Below, in pieces: positions 25,760 through 32,512 of a DNA stretch of 32,512 nt. A program made the position numbers and the translations under genes. This stretch comes from Thiothrix nivea (lineage in GTDB: Bacteria > Pseudomonadota > Gammaproteobacteria > Thiotrichales > Thiotrichaceae): NCBI GenBank assembly GCA_002746895.1, contig PDRT01000022.1, positions 1 to 32,512 of the forward strand, read 5' to 3'. Under the pieces are notes generated by a model. It saw only the letters and a list, made by a program, of their open reading frames with translations. It did no database searches and was not told where the DNA came from. Every line of letters starts with the position of its first letter. Position 1 is the stretch's first letter.

Positions 25760-26635
25760 ATGCCAAAATTGATCATCAAGCAGGATATTGATCCTGCTCG
25801 TCTTCAGGCGCAGCGAAATAAGCAGCTATCCATTATTGGACTGCTGTTATTGCTGGCCGTAGTTACTGCAGCAGCTTTCTTGCTGACTCGCCCAGTTATC
25901 AATGCTCTCGTACAGTCACCACTGATACTGGATAGTGCAACCAGCATGGAAGCCAAAAATAATTACATCTCATTGCACAATGTGTTCAACGAGCTGGGTG
26001 CTGAATACGAAACACTTTCAGCACAGGGGTCGGATGATTACGAGAAAAATCTCAAGTTGCTGGATCAATCCGGCGCTATCTTGCATCATCTGGAAAAGAT
26101 GCAACAGGCAGTACCTGAAATCGGTCTGGATGATGATGAGCAAAAACAGTTATACAACCGCCAGCAATTTTATAAGGATTACTGGCAGGCAAAATCACAT
26201 TTCCGGCGATTACGTGTCAGTCACTTTAAAAACGGTACTAACAACAGTGAAACGGTATTACCGGAGTGGCAGGGACAGACTGAAGCTGCGATGGTTGATA
26301 ATACAGCTGGAACGGAAACAGTACCCACTGTCGCTGATGCACCAAAAAAATTCAGGTTTGCAACACCACCACCGGGCATGAAGTTACCAACGGGCTTTTG
26401 TGACCTGAATAATCCCGGCAGTTGTAAACCGGGTGAAAATCAGGCTGGTGATACAACAGAGCCGACGATACCACTGGCTGAAGATATCCCTGTTTCTGAT
26501 AAGCTGTTACCGGTTTCTGATCCTGATAATCCGCCCAGGAAATTCAAATTTGCCACACCCCCCGCCGGTATGGAATTACCGACAGGCTTTTGCGATCTGA
26601 CGAACCCGGGTAGCTGCAAGCCCGATACTTTTTGA
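25760..26635 (+). CDS. Membrane-anchored protein with two Cys-containing C-terminal repeats, unknown
   Basis: A 291-residue protein I do not recognise. A cytoplasmic N-terminus (1-22) and one transmembrane segment (about 23-43, IIGLLLLLAVVTAAAFLL) put the rest in the periplasm. Residues 60-155 are helical and acidic. Residues 197-224 and 261-288 are two copies of a 28-residue unit, identical at 24 positions, containing FATPP, LPTGFCDL and NPGSCKP, with Cys pairs at 214/222 and 278/286. The copies are joined by an acidic Thr/Pro-rich linker. The Cys pairs suggest disulfide-bonded loops or metal binding. AAGGATGGCAGGG lies before the ATG. The second copy sits in the 92-bp antiparallel overlap with the 5-formyl-THF cyclo-ligase gene. 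Confidence 0.75.
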   Translation: MPKLIIKQDIDPARLQAQRNKQLSIIGLLLLLAVVTAAAFLLTRPVINALVQSPLILDSATSMEAKNNYISLHNVFNELGAEYETLSAQGSDDYEKNLKLLDQSGAILHHLEKMQQAVPEIGLDDDEQKQLYNRQQFYKDYWQAKSHFRRLRVSHFKNGTNNSETVLPEWQGQTEAAMVDNTAGTETVPTVADAPKKFRFATPPPGMKLPTGFCDLNNPGSCKPGENQAGDTTEPTIPLAEDIPVSDKLLPVSDPDNPPRKFKFATPPAGMELPTGFCDLTNPGSCKPDTF

Positions 26636-27209
26636 TCCGGGTTTCTGTCACCACGGCATCCAGCGGCACATCCCAAGGTTGGCTGGGTAATGCATCAACC
26701 TGTTGAAACTGATAGGCAATCCCCATCAGCACGGGTCTTTTTCGCTGCCAGCTGCCGTTTTTAAACGCAAAACTGCGATCATAAAAACCGCCACCCATGC
26801 CCAGACGATGCCCCTTGTTGTCAAAAGCGACCAGAGGCATGATGACCAGATCCATATGGCGTGCTGATTTCAGGTATTGATACTGAATGCATGGCTCGGG
26901 AATCTGGAAACGGTTAAGGCGGAAGCGTGTTTCAGGAGTCCACTGCATAAAGATTAGTCCATTGGGCTTGTAAAGTGAGAGCACCGGCAGATAGAATTTT
27001 TGGCCGCGTCGTCCATAACGGAGTAACTGTGACGGATTTATTTCCCCACGCACCGGCAGGTAAAGCGCAATATTCCGGGCTGAACGAAACAGAGCGGAAC
27101 CTTGTAACTGCCGGATGGCCCGCTCTGAACAACGATTCTGTTCAACAATGGAAAGTGCTGCACGACGCTGTTTCAGTTGGTTGCGCAACATTGGCAGGGA
27201 AAAAGTCAT
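26544..27209 (-). CDS. fau: 5-formyltetrahydrofolate cyclo-ligase with an extended C-terminus
   Basis: A 221-residue member of the 5-FTHF cyclo-ligase (MTHFS/YgfA) family, which converts 5-formyl-THF to 5,10-methenyl-THF with ATP. Typical features are a basic N-terminal RNQLKQRR segment, LYLPVRGEINPSQLL, VIMPLVAFDNKGHRLGMGGGFYDRSF, and PWDVPLDAVVTE near 178-189. Relatives usually stop within a few residues of that last block. Here about 32 extra basic residues follow, encoded opposite the end of the convergent gene at 25760. No strong ribosome site precedes the ATG at 27209. Confidence 0.9.
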   Translation of the reverse strand: MTFSLPMLRNQLKQRRAALSIVEQNRCSERAIRQLQGSALFRSARNIALYLPVRGEINPSQLLRYGRRGQKFYLPVLSLYKPNGLIFMQWTPETRFRLNRFQIPEPCIQYQYLKSARHMDLVIMPLVAFDNKGHRLGMGGGFYDRSFAFKNGSWQRKRPVLMGIAYQFQQVDALPSQPWDVPLDAVVTETRIKKYRACSYPGSSDRKSLSVIPYRRGVWQI

Positions 27210-27232
27210 CGTGGTTAATCATCTACTCATCA

Positions 27233-27847
27233 CTATTGGACAGGCTCTGCCGGACTGACGGCTGTCCCGGCCTTATGGTATACCAGTTCAATATCCCCCA
27301 CTTTAAAATTATCATTATTTTTAAGCCGGACGGTTTCCTTGCGCTCGTCATCGCCGGTGCCGTGCAGTAAAAACTCACCGTGTGTTCCCCGCTCAATACA
27401 TATCGTACCGGTATCCTGTTCACCCAGCACAATTTTATCCCGCTCCAGCGGAATAATATTCCCCTGTTTAGAACCACTGTTGATTTCCAGCCAGTCCAGA
27501 TTGGACTGCTCAATCAGTCGCGGGTGAGCACTCAGTTGGCGCAGCTGTGCAGCAAGGCCTGCATTGCTACGGAAAGTCAGCTGATATTTACCCAGCTGAA
27601 CAATGTCATGGTCCATCAGTAAATGTTGCTGAACCGCACGATGATTGACGTAAACACCGTTAGTGCTGTCCATATCTTCGAGAAAACAGTCGTCACCACT
27701 ATTGACCAGTTTGGCATGCTGACTGCTGATTGTACGTTCCGGCAGAACAATATCACATTTGCGGTGACGGCCAATGACATAGACCGGCTTAACCAGCTTG
27801 ATACGTTTGGTGATTTGCTTATTAATGCTGATAATAATCTGGGACAT
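27233..27847 (-). CDS. FHA-domain protein
   Basis: A 204-residue cytoplasmic protein. Residues 20-92 form a canonical FHA phosphothreonine-binding domain: Gly26-Arg27, Ser42-x-His44 (SSQHAKL) and Asn63-Gly64 (STNGVYVN). Residues 118-192 (NSGSKQGNIIPLERDKIVLG onward) look like a second FHA-like beta sandwich without the Arg and Ser-His recognition residues. No kinase or phosphatase gene is adjacent, so the partner is unknown. It may share a transcript with the downstream cyclo-ligase gene, 23 bases away. Confidence 0.85.
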   Translation of the reverse strand: MSQIIISINKQITKRIKLVKPVYVIGRHRKCDIVLPERTISSQHAKLVNSGDDCFLEDMDSTNGVYVNHRAVQQHLLMDHDIVQLGKYQLTFRSNAGLAAQLRQLSAHPRLIEQSNLDWLEINSGSKQGNIIPLERDKIVLGEQDTGTICIERGTHGEFLLHGTGDDERKETVRLKNNDNFKVGDIELVYHKAGTAVSPAEPVQ

Positions 27848-27890
27848 GGCAGCAATGGGTCATTATTCGTTTTATCGGTATTTCGGCGAA

Positions 27891-27913
27891 CAGGCAGCAT
27901 CAGATACTGCCTG
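27891..27913 (-). terminator. Hairpin between the MltD-like and FHA genes
   Basis: CAGGCAG and CTGCCTG form a perfect 7-bp stem around a nine-base loop, about 60 bases after the transglycosylase stop and 44 bases before the FHA start. There is no T run, so it is a weak terminator or a leader structure. Confidence 0.3.
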
Positions 27914-27971
27914 CCCGGTTCTATGGCCTGAGATGAGCTCTTGCCGCAACTCATTACGACGAAAGGCAGGC

Positions 27972-29102
27972 TCAGATGCGATGCATTGCCCGCATGATAC
28001 GTGCCATATCCTTGCGCGGTATGGTAATGCGCCGTGAATGCCTGGGGTTGGTCACGCCCTTGCGGAAATTAGGGTTCAGGCGTACCAGCAAATTGGACGG
28101 TAATCCGGCATACTGGGCCACCCGCCGCAGGTTCACGGACTTATTCAGCTCCACCTGTACCAGCCTGGCAACATTCGGTGTCGCGGGTAAACGGATACCG
28201 TACCGGCGTGATTGACTAAGTAGCTCCCGAAATGCCAGCAGGCGTGGTACATAATTCATGGTTTCCCGTGGCAGAGAAAGGTTCCAGTAGCTGGGTGAGT
28301 GACCGGCAGCACGAGCCTTGTAGACAGCGCGACGCACACAATTTTCACCGCAATTATATGCCGCCAGTGCTTTCAGCCAGTCCCCCCTGAATTCACGGTG
28401 TAATTTCTGCAGGTAGTTCAGTGCCGCGTTGGTAGCCGCAAACGGATCCATACGGGCATCAAAATCACGCCCCCGCTTCAGGCCGTAAATCCTGCCGGTC
28501 GAGGGAATAAACTGCCATAATCCGGCCGCCCCGGCATGGGAAAAACTGTCCAGTTTAAAACCGCTTTCAACAAAGGGCAGCAGGGCAATTTCTGCCGGCA
28601 TACCACGGCGATTAACCTCCTCAATAATCATGTGCATGAACGGATCAGCGTGGGCAAGCAGATTATTGACTTGTTGCGGATTACGGCTATAAGAACGGAT
28701 AAATTTTCTCACCCGGTAATGACCGGAGTAATCCGGCAGCTGGAAAGTGTTAAACACACGATTCCATACGCTGTGACTGGCAGCAATAGCCGCTGTGACT
28801 GGTGGCCGTGCTGTCTGCTGATAGGATACCCGCTGTAGTTGCACCTGGTTCTGGTTGACCGGTGCGATCCTGTGTTGCGTCCACTGTCGGGCAGGTGTAC
28901 GTTGTGGGTAGTAGGGTTGCTGTGGTGCCCGATACTGATAGTGGGATTGCTGATAATGAGGGCCGTTGTACCCAAGGGGTAATGCCTGTGGAATATGCGG
29001 ATCGAAAATACCGCCCTGTGCGTAAAGTTGTCCGGCAGCGGTGAGCAGTGTACACGCTGCCACCACCCTGGCCGCTATGAGGAGGTGATATTGTTGCCCC
29101 AT
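27972..29102 (-). CDS. mltD: Membrane-bound-type lytic murein transglycosylase (MltD-like)
   Basis: A 376-residue SLT-fold enzyme that cleaves peptidoglycan with formation of 1,6-anhydromuramic acid. The signal sequence spans about 1-28 (cleavage near LYA-QG) and has no lipobox Cys, unlike E. coli MltD. A Gln/Tyr/Pro-rich linker (about 32-100) follows. The catalytic domain has Glu179 in FVESGFK, then SHAGAAGLWQFIPSTG and ALAAYNCGE. The last 50 residues are basic and resemble a degenerate LysM; the repeated LysM domains of MltD are absent. Confidence 0.88.
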   Translation of the reverse strand: MGQQYHLLIAARVVAACTLLTAAGQLYAQGGIFDPHIPQALPLGYNGPHYQQSHYQYRAPQQPYYPQRTPARQWTQHRIAPVNQNQVQLQRVSYQQTARPPVTAAIAASHSVWNRVFNTFQLPDYSGHYRVRKFIRSYSRNPQQVNNLLAHADPFMHMIIEEVNRRGMPAEIALLPFVESGFKLDSFSHAGAAGLWQFIPSTGRIYGLKRGRDFDARMDPFAATNAALNYLQKLHREFRGDWLKALAAYNCGENCVRRAVYKARAAGHSPSYWNLSLPRETMNYVPRLLAFRELLSQSRRYGIRLPATPNVARLVQVELNKSVNLRRVAQYAGLPSNLLVRLNPNFRKGVTNPRHSRRITIPRKDMARIMRAMHRI

Positions 29103-29306
29103 TGCTATTATTGCCCCGTTGTGTTTATTGTTAGCTCTTAATATTGCCGGTATCGGCTATTTTTTTGCATCTACCCGTCACGACAGGTTGCGGCGGAAAT
29201 ATTACATTGCTCCGGCATTCTAAAATCATTATTGTTGCCTGTGACTGAACACCGCTGTTGTTTTTTTATTAATTAGTCTTTTTCCGTATTACATTAACTT
29301 ATCAAA

Positions 29307-30137
29307 ATGCAGGATAACCACACCGAATTACCTGAAGTGAATACCTCCCCTGCGGTGGTAAACACTGATGTGTCAGCAATCAGGCAGTGGTATCAGTCCG
29401 GTGGCGGGCGGCATACGGCAACGGCAATCCAGACAGTGGTGGCTGAAATGAGCAATGAGGTGTTCGGTTACTATGCAGTACAGGTGGGCGATCTGGGGGG
29501 GCGCTACGATCTGTTGCAGGAGTCCAGAATTAAAAACTGTTTCCGGATGGCGGTAGGGTGTCACACAACCCATCCGGTAGATCTGGTGGCTGAACCTGTG
29601 GCTTTGCCGTTTGACTTTGATAATCTGGATCTGGTAATTGCCAGCCATGTACTGGATTATACCACACAACCACATCAGGTATTGCGTGAGATTGAACGGG
29701 TATTGATGGCGGAAGGACACTGTATTCTGATTGCCTTCAACCCGTTCAGTGTACGCGGACTGAAATTGCTCTGGAAAAAACTACTGAAGCAAAATGGCAG
29801 TCAATCACTGTATTCGGCATTCCGACTGCGGGACTGGTTTGAGGTGTTGGGCTTTGAAGTACTGGAAGTACGTTCGGTGGGGCAATATAAACTGTTTGAA
29901 ACATTACCGCTGATCAGAAAAATCAGCGGACTACAGAACTTGCTGGACAGATATTACCAGTGGTTTGGTCAGGTACAGCTGATCCATGTGCAGAAAAAGG
30001 TGTCCAAGCTCACACCCTTGAAACCGAGGCTGAAAACCCGCCCCCTATTAAAGCCCGGTATCGCGGTGAACAGTAACGGTGTCGGCAAGACTGCCGGAAA
30101 AGCAGTGATGCAGGGGAAAAACCATGAAAAAGGTTGA
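29307..30137 (+). CDS. YafS-like SAM-dependent methyltransferase
   Basis: A 276-residue class I methyltransferase-like protein. The SAM-binding motif I position reads [10 protein letters not shown] (about 57-66). Motif IV is [13 protein letters not shown] and motif VI/VII is [20 protein letters not shown]. The set and the position directly upstream of rnhA match E. coli YafS, whose substrate is unknown. A basic Pro/Lys tail (about 230-276) is not part of the fold. The ATG lies in an A/T-rich context with no clear ribosome site. Its end overlaps rnhA by 14 bases. Confidence 0.8.
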   Translation: MQDNHTELPEVNTSPAVVNTDVSAIRQWYQSGGGRHTATAIQTVVAEMSNEVFGYYAVQVGDLGGRYDLLQESRIKNCFRMAVGCHTTHPVDLVAEPVALPFDFDNLDLVIASHVLDYTTQPHQVLREIERVLMAEGHCILIAFNPFSVRGLKLLWKKLLKQNGSQSLYSAFRLRDWFEVLGFEVLEVRSVGQYKLFETLPLIRKISGLQNLLDRYYQWFGQVQLIHVQKKVSKLTPLKPRLKTRPLLKPGIAVNSNGVGKTAGKAVMQGKNHEKG

Positions 30138-30573
30138 AATTTTTACGGATGGTGCCTGTCGCGGCAACCCTGGTCAAGGAGGCTGGGGTGTATTAATGCG
30201 TTACGGTGACCGGGAGCGCGAGCTCTATGGTTATCAGGCCGAAACCACCAATAACCAGATGGAACTGATGGCGGCGATTCAGGGGCTGGAAGCACTGAAA
30301 GAACCCTGTCAGGTGATGCTGACCACTGACTCCAAATATGTGATGCAGGGTATTACGCAATGGATTCACGGCTGGAAGAAAAAAGGCTGGAAAAATGCAG
30401 CCGGCCAAGCAGTAAAAAACAAGGCACTGTGGCAGCGACTGGATAAGGCACAGCAGAGGCATGACATTGATTGGCAGTGGGTGAAAGGGCACAGTGGTCA
30501 CGCTGAAAATGAGCAGGTGGATGCACTGGCCAATCGCGGTATTGATGAGCAGGGAGGAAATCAGTCATCATGA
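30124..30573 (+). CDS. rnhA: Ribonuclease HI
   Basis: A 149-residue RNase H that removes RNA from RNA-DNA hybrids such as Okazaki primers and R-loops. Catalytic Asp9, Glu47, Asp69 and Asp133 and the assisting His123 are all present, each one position lower than in E. coli. The basic handle GWKKKGWK is present. The start lies within the end of the methyltransferase gene, with AGGGG upstream. The stop overlaps the dnaQ ATG as ATGA. Confidence 0.98.
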   Translation: MKKVEIFTDGACRGNPGQGGWGVLMRYGDRERELYGYQAETTNNQMELMAAIQGLEALKEPCQVMLTTDSKYVMQGITQWIHGWKKKGWKNAAGQAVKNKALWQRLDKAQQRHDIDWQWVKGHSGHAENEQVDALANRGIDEQGGNQSS

Positions 30574-31286
30574 CACGACAGATTGTTCTGGATACGGAAA
30601 CCACCGGGCTGGAGCCGAAAGACGGGCATCGCATTATTGAGGTGGGCTGTGTGGAGATGATTGACCGCCAGCTGACCGGAAATAACTTCCATCAGTATTT
30701 ACAGCCGGATCGGGAGATTGATGCTGAAGCGATTGAAGTTCACGGCATTACCAATGAGTTTCTGGCCAACAAGCCGCGCTTTGCAGACATTGCTGAAGAC
30801 CTGGTGGCCTATTTAGAAGGTGCGGAACTGATTATTCATAATGCCCCGTTTGATATCGGCTTTCTGAATCATGAGCTGCAACAAACCGGTGCAAAATTTA
30901 AAACGATCCATGACTACTGTACGGTAACCGATACGCTGGTCATGGCACGGGATCTGTTTCCGGGGCAGCGTAACTCGCTGGATGCATTGTGCAAACGTTA
31001 CGAGATTAATAACTCACACCGTACTCTGCACGGCGCATTACTGGACTCGGAAATCCTCGGTGATGTCTATCTGGCAATGACCGGCGGCCAGGTAAGCCTG
31101 CTGCTGGGCAGTAAGGAAGATAACCAGTCGGCTGCCAGCGGACAGGCCGGAAGCACGATTCGGCGGATTACCAAAGACCTGGGTACGCTGACGGTGATCC
31201 GGGCGAATGATGAAGAACAGGCGGCACATGCCGAACGTCTGGCAGCGATTGAATCAGCGGCAGGCCGCTGCCTGTGGGTTGAATGA
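30570..31286 (+). CDS. dnaQ: DNA polymerase III epsilon subunit (proofreading exonuclease)
   Basis: A 238-residue DEDDh 3'-5' exonuclease. Exo I is Asp8 and Glu10 ([10 protein letters not shown]), Exo II Asp94 (NAPFDIGF) and Exo III His153/Asp158 ([10 protein letters not shown]). The C-terminal segment (about 180-238) carries the flexible region that binds the alpha subunit. It is coupled to rnhA by ATGA; this rnhA-dnaQ pair is divergent in E. coli but co-directional here. Its stop codon abuts the MITE-like element. Confidence 0.97.
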   Translation: MTRQIVLDTETTGLEPKDGHRIIEVGCVEMIDRQLTGNNFHQYLQPDREIDAEAIEVHGITNEFLANKPRFADIAEDLVAYLEGAELIIHNAPFDIGFLNHELQQTGAKFKTIHDYCTVTDTLVMARDLFPGQRNSLDALCKRYEINNSHRTLHGALLDSEILGDVYLAMTGGQVSLLLGSKEDNQSAASGQAGSTIRRITKDLGTLTVIRANDEEQAAHAERLAAIESAAGRCLWVE

Positions 31287-31391
31287 TAATAACTGATGTT
31301 ACGCACTGATATTAAAAATCAAAGACTTACAAATATAAAAATGACGTAAGTTATTGATCTGTCGTTCCGACTGCGTAACATCAGATAATAA
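31286..31391. mobile_element. MITE-like 92-bp inverted-repeat element with 7-bp target duplication
   Basis: The element spans 31293-31384. Its ends are perfect 13-bp inverted repeats: CTGATGTTACGCA on the left, TGCGTAACATCAG on the right. It is flanked on both sides by the direct repeat ATAATAA (31286-31292 and 31385-31391), which looks like a 7-bp target duplication. Inner arms at 31318-31330 and 31346-31358 pair at 11 of 13 positions, so the whole unit can fold. It has no ORF. The left duplication begins at the last base of the dnaQ stop codon. A transposase source is not in the window. Confidence 0.82.
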
Positions 31392-31495
31392 ATAAGGATT
31401 AAATGTCAAAAGAGCCTGGCAAGTTTTGAACTGAGTAGTTTAATATTAAGTCAATGCTGTTGAGGGTTTTTGGTATAACGTGAGGGTGTCACCAC

Positions 31496-31888
31496 ATGAA
31501 AAGTTCACACATGTTTTCCATGAGTTTGTTGCTTTTGTCTGCTTGTTTGGCAAGCGATGTTGTATCTGCGGATCAGTGCCAACTGATTCCAAGCGAACAA
31601 ATGAGTAAAGCCTTGGATCATATTAAACCGAATAGCCAATATGTTCGCTTCTGTGAACCTTGTGGCGATAAAAACTTCTATCAGCAGTCGGTTCAAACGG
31701 TTGAGTCATTACGAGTGAATCAGGAAGCATCTAATGACAAGGTTTTGTGGGAGTTATTTCTGAATGAGCGTAGTATCGACTTGGCTTATATTTTTGTGCG
31801 TACGGCTGAAGGTTCATTCTTGAATCTGTCCAAACTGGCAGATTGTCCATCAAGCGATGTGTCGATGGGATTCCCGGTGGAAGAGTAG
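31496..31888 (+). CDS. Secreted or lipid-anchored small CxxC protein, unknown
   Basis: A 130-residue protein with an N-terminal export signal. Cleavage could follow VSA at residue 25, or LSAC at 14-17 could be a lipobox placing a lipid on Cys17. The mature part has Cys28, a CEPCGD motif (Cys53 and Cys56) and Cys117, so disulfides or metal binding are possible. The CQLIPSEQM ... RFCEPCGD layout recalls a conserved hypothetical family of gammaproteobacteria without known function. GAGGGTG lies upstream of the ATG. It stands alone after the MITE-like element. Confidence 0.7.
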   Translation: MKSSHMFSMSLLLLSACLASDVVSADQCQLIPSEQMSKALDHIKPNSQYVRFCEPCGDKNFYQQSVQTVESLRVNQEASNDKVLWELFLNERSIDLAYIFVRTAEGSFLNLSKLADCPSSDVSMGFPVEE

Positions 31889-31927
31889 TGATTAGTAACG
31901 CAGCACGGTAGATAAAATTAGAATATC

Positions 31928-31946
31928 ATTAATGATAATTGTTATC
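31928..31946. promoter_or_regulatory. Fur-box-like operator
   Basis: The 19 bases match the classical Fur consensus (GATAATGATAATCATTATC) at 15 positions and centre on the near-perfect inverted repeat TGATAATTGTTATCA. It lies 210 bases upstream of the ECF sigma gene, in an otherwise gene-free 267-base gap. TTGACA at 32034-32039 is a possible -35 but lacks a matching -10. Confidence 0.6.
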
Positions 31947-32155
31947 ACTTGAGGCTGCAAACCTGAAGTGATTGATCTGTATTGCAAGTTTGTTTTGCAA
32001 GACACCTGATGTAGCAGCTTAGCGATGATATGTTTGACAATCACCATCTTTTTAGGATCGTTTTGCTGAAAAAGACCGTTGAAACCTTATTTGCATGGGC
32101 TGATCTCGCTAAAAGTATCAATGCCAAGCCCAAGGTTTTACCCTAAAATCGGCCT

Positions 32156-32512
32156 ATGTCTGACAAACCCCTTACCCATTCTTCTGATTGCCAGCAAATG
32201 TTGCTGAATTTCACCCATCAACGGGGTGATAAAGGGGCTGCCTTGCTGAATACTTTGCAGCGTTATATCCAGTATTGTACTTACAAATCACATAGTCTGA
32301 ATCCTGAAGATCAGCAGGAGGTATTACAGGAAGTGTGTATTAAGCTACTGCGTCAACATCAGTCACCGAAGCCACCGATAGAAAATTGTAGTGCCTGGTT
32401 GTTTACCCTTGTACGTAATGAATACATTGATTTGTTGCGTAAACAAAAGCGTTTGCGGCGTTTGCTCAGTGCGGATAACACAGGTACGTTGCGGGAGGTA
32501 GAACAATTGCCA
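32156..32512 (+). CDS. ECF-type RNA polymerase sigma factor (partial, N-terminal)
   Basis: The frame is open from the ATG at 32156 to the window end: 119 residues, no stop. Residues about 17-100 match sigma70 region 2: acidic-aromatic PEDQQEVLQEVCIKLLRQH (regions 2.1/2.2) and AWLFTLVRNEYIDLLRKQKRLRR (regions 2.3/2.4), the usual DNA-melting and -10 recognition helices. Region 4 and any anti-sigma gene lie beyond the window. A Fur-box-like site upstream suggests iron control, as for FecI/PvdS-type factors, but the subclass cannot be decided from this part. Confidence 0.85.
   Translation, partial: MSDKPLTHSSDCQQMLLNFTHQRGDKGAALLNTLQRYIQYCTYKSHSLNPEDQQEVLQEVCIKLLRQHQSPKPPIENCSAWLFTLVRNEYIDLLRKQKRLRRLLSADNTGTLREVEQLP

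Noticed and set aside
31293..31384. Interpretation of the inverted repeat after dnaQ as a simple terminator
   Set aside because: The arms are too far apart without a T tail, and the exact flanking duplication is better explained by transposition.

Overview
The window reads as a chromosomal segment of a gammaproteobacterium, preceded by the edge of an integrated mobile element. The order tig-clpP-clpX-lon-hupB-ppiD and the yafS-like/rnhA/dnaQ cluster are gammaproteobacterial. The class III polyhydroxyalkanoate (PHA) synthase pair phaE/phaC recalls sulfur-oxidising lineages (Thiotrichales or Chromatiales). The genus is not decided here.

Region by region: (1) 1-2633 is the end of an integrative element: a partial gene, a small unknown protein, a DHH-family phosphoesterase that appears to lack an internal block, an AlpA/excisionase-like regulator and, on the opposite strand, a P4-type tyrosine integrase. 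(2) 2634-3113 is a gene-free junction with palindromes and direct repeats. (3) 3114-3812 is an outer-membrane beta-barrel protein. (4) 3887-7798 (minus) holds rph-rdgB-plsC, then gpmI with a small UPF0175-like ORF overlapping its end. (5) 7889-13668 is the PHA locus: phaR with a TPR membrane protein, phaA-phaB on the minus strand, and divergent phaE-phaC. (6) 13867-14375 is a Pro-Arg-His-Leu tRNA array running without a terminator into tig. (7) 14449-21081 is the protein quality-control block tig-clpP, clpX, lon, with sigma32-like promoter candidates before clpX and lon, then hupB. (8) 21098-21542 is a duplicated Val-Asp / Asp-Val tRNA block split by a terminator; the last tRNA-Val carries a D-loop change. 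(9) 21698-27847 holds ppiD, mtaB, a lipoprotein, an unknown membrane-anchored protein with two near-identical Cys-containing repeats, a 5-formyl-THF cyclo-ligase overlapping it antiparallel by 92 bp, and an FHA protein. (10) 27972-31286 holds an MltD-like lytic transglycosylase and the divergent methyltransferase-rnhA-dnaQ cluster. (11) 31286-31391 is a 92-bp MITE-like inverted-repeat element flanked by a 7-bp direct repeat. (12) The window ends with a secreted CxxC protein, a Fur-box-like site and the start of an ECF sigma factor gene.

Functionally, phaA and phaB make 3-hydroxybutyryl-CoA from acetyl-CoA, PhaC/PhaE polymerise it and PhaR is the expected carbon-storage regulator. Tig, ClpXP, Lon and PpiD cover nascent-chain folding, regulated proteolysis and envelope folding. 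The least explained items are the repeat protein at 25760 with its overlap, the MITE-like element, the altered tRNA-Val copy, the shortened DHH protein and the helix-hairpin-helix tail on PhaE. No large undescribed system (defence island, CRISPR array, secondary-metabolite cluster) is visible.
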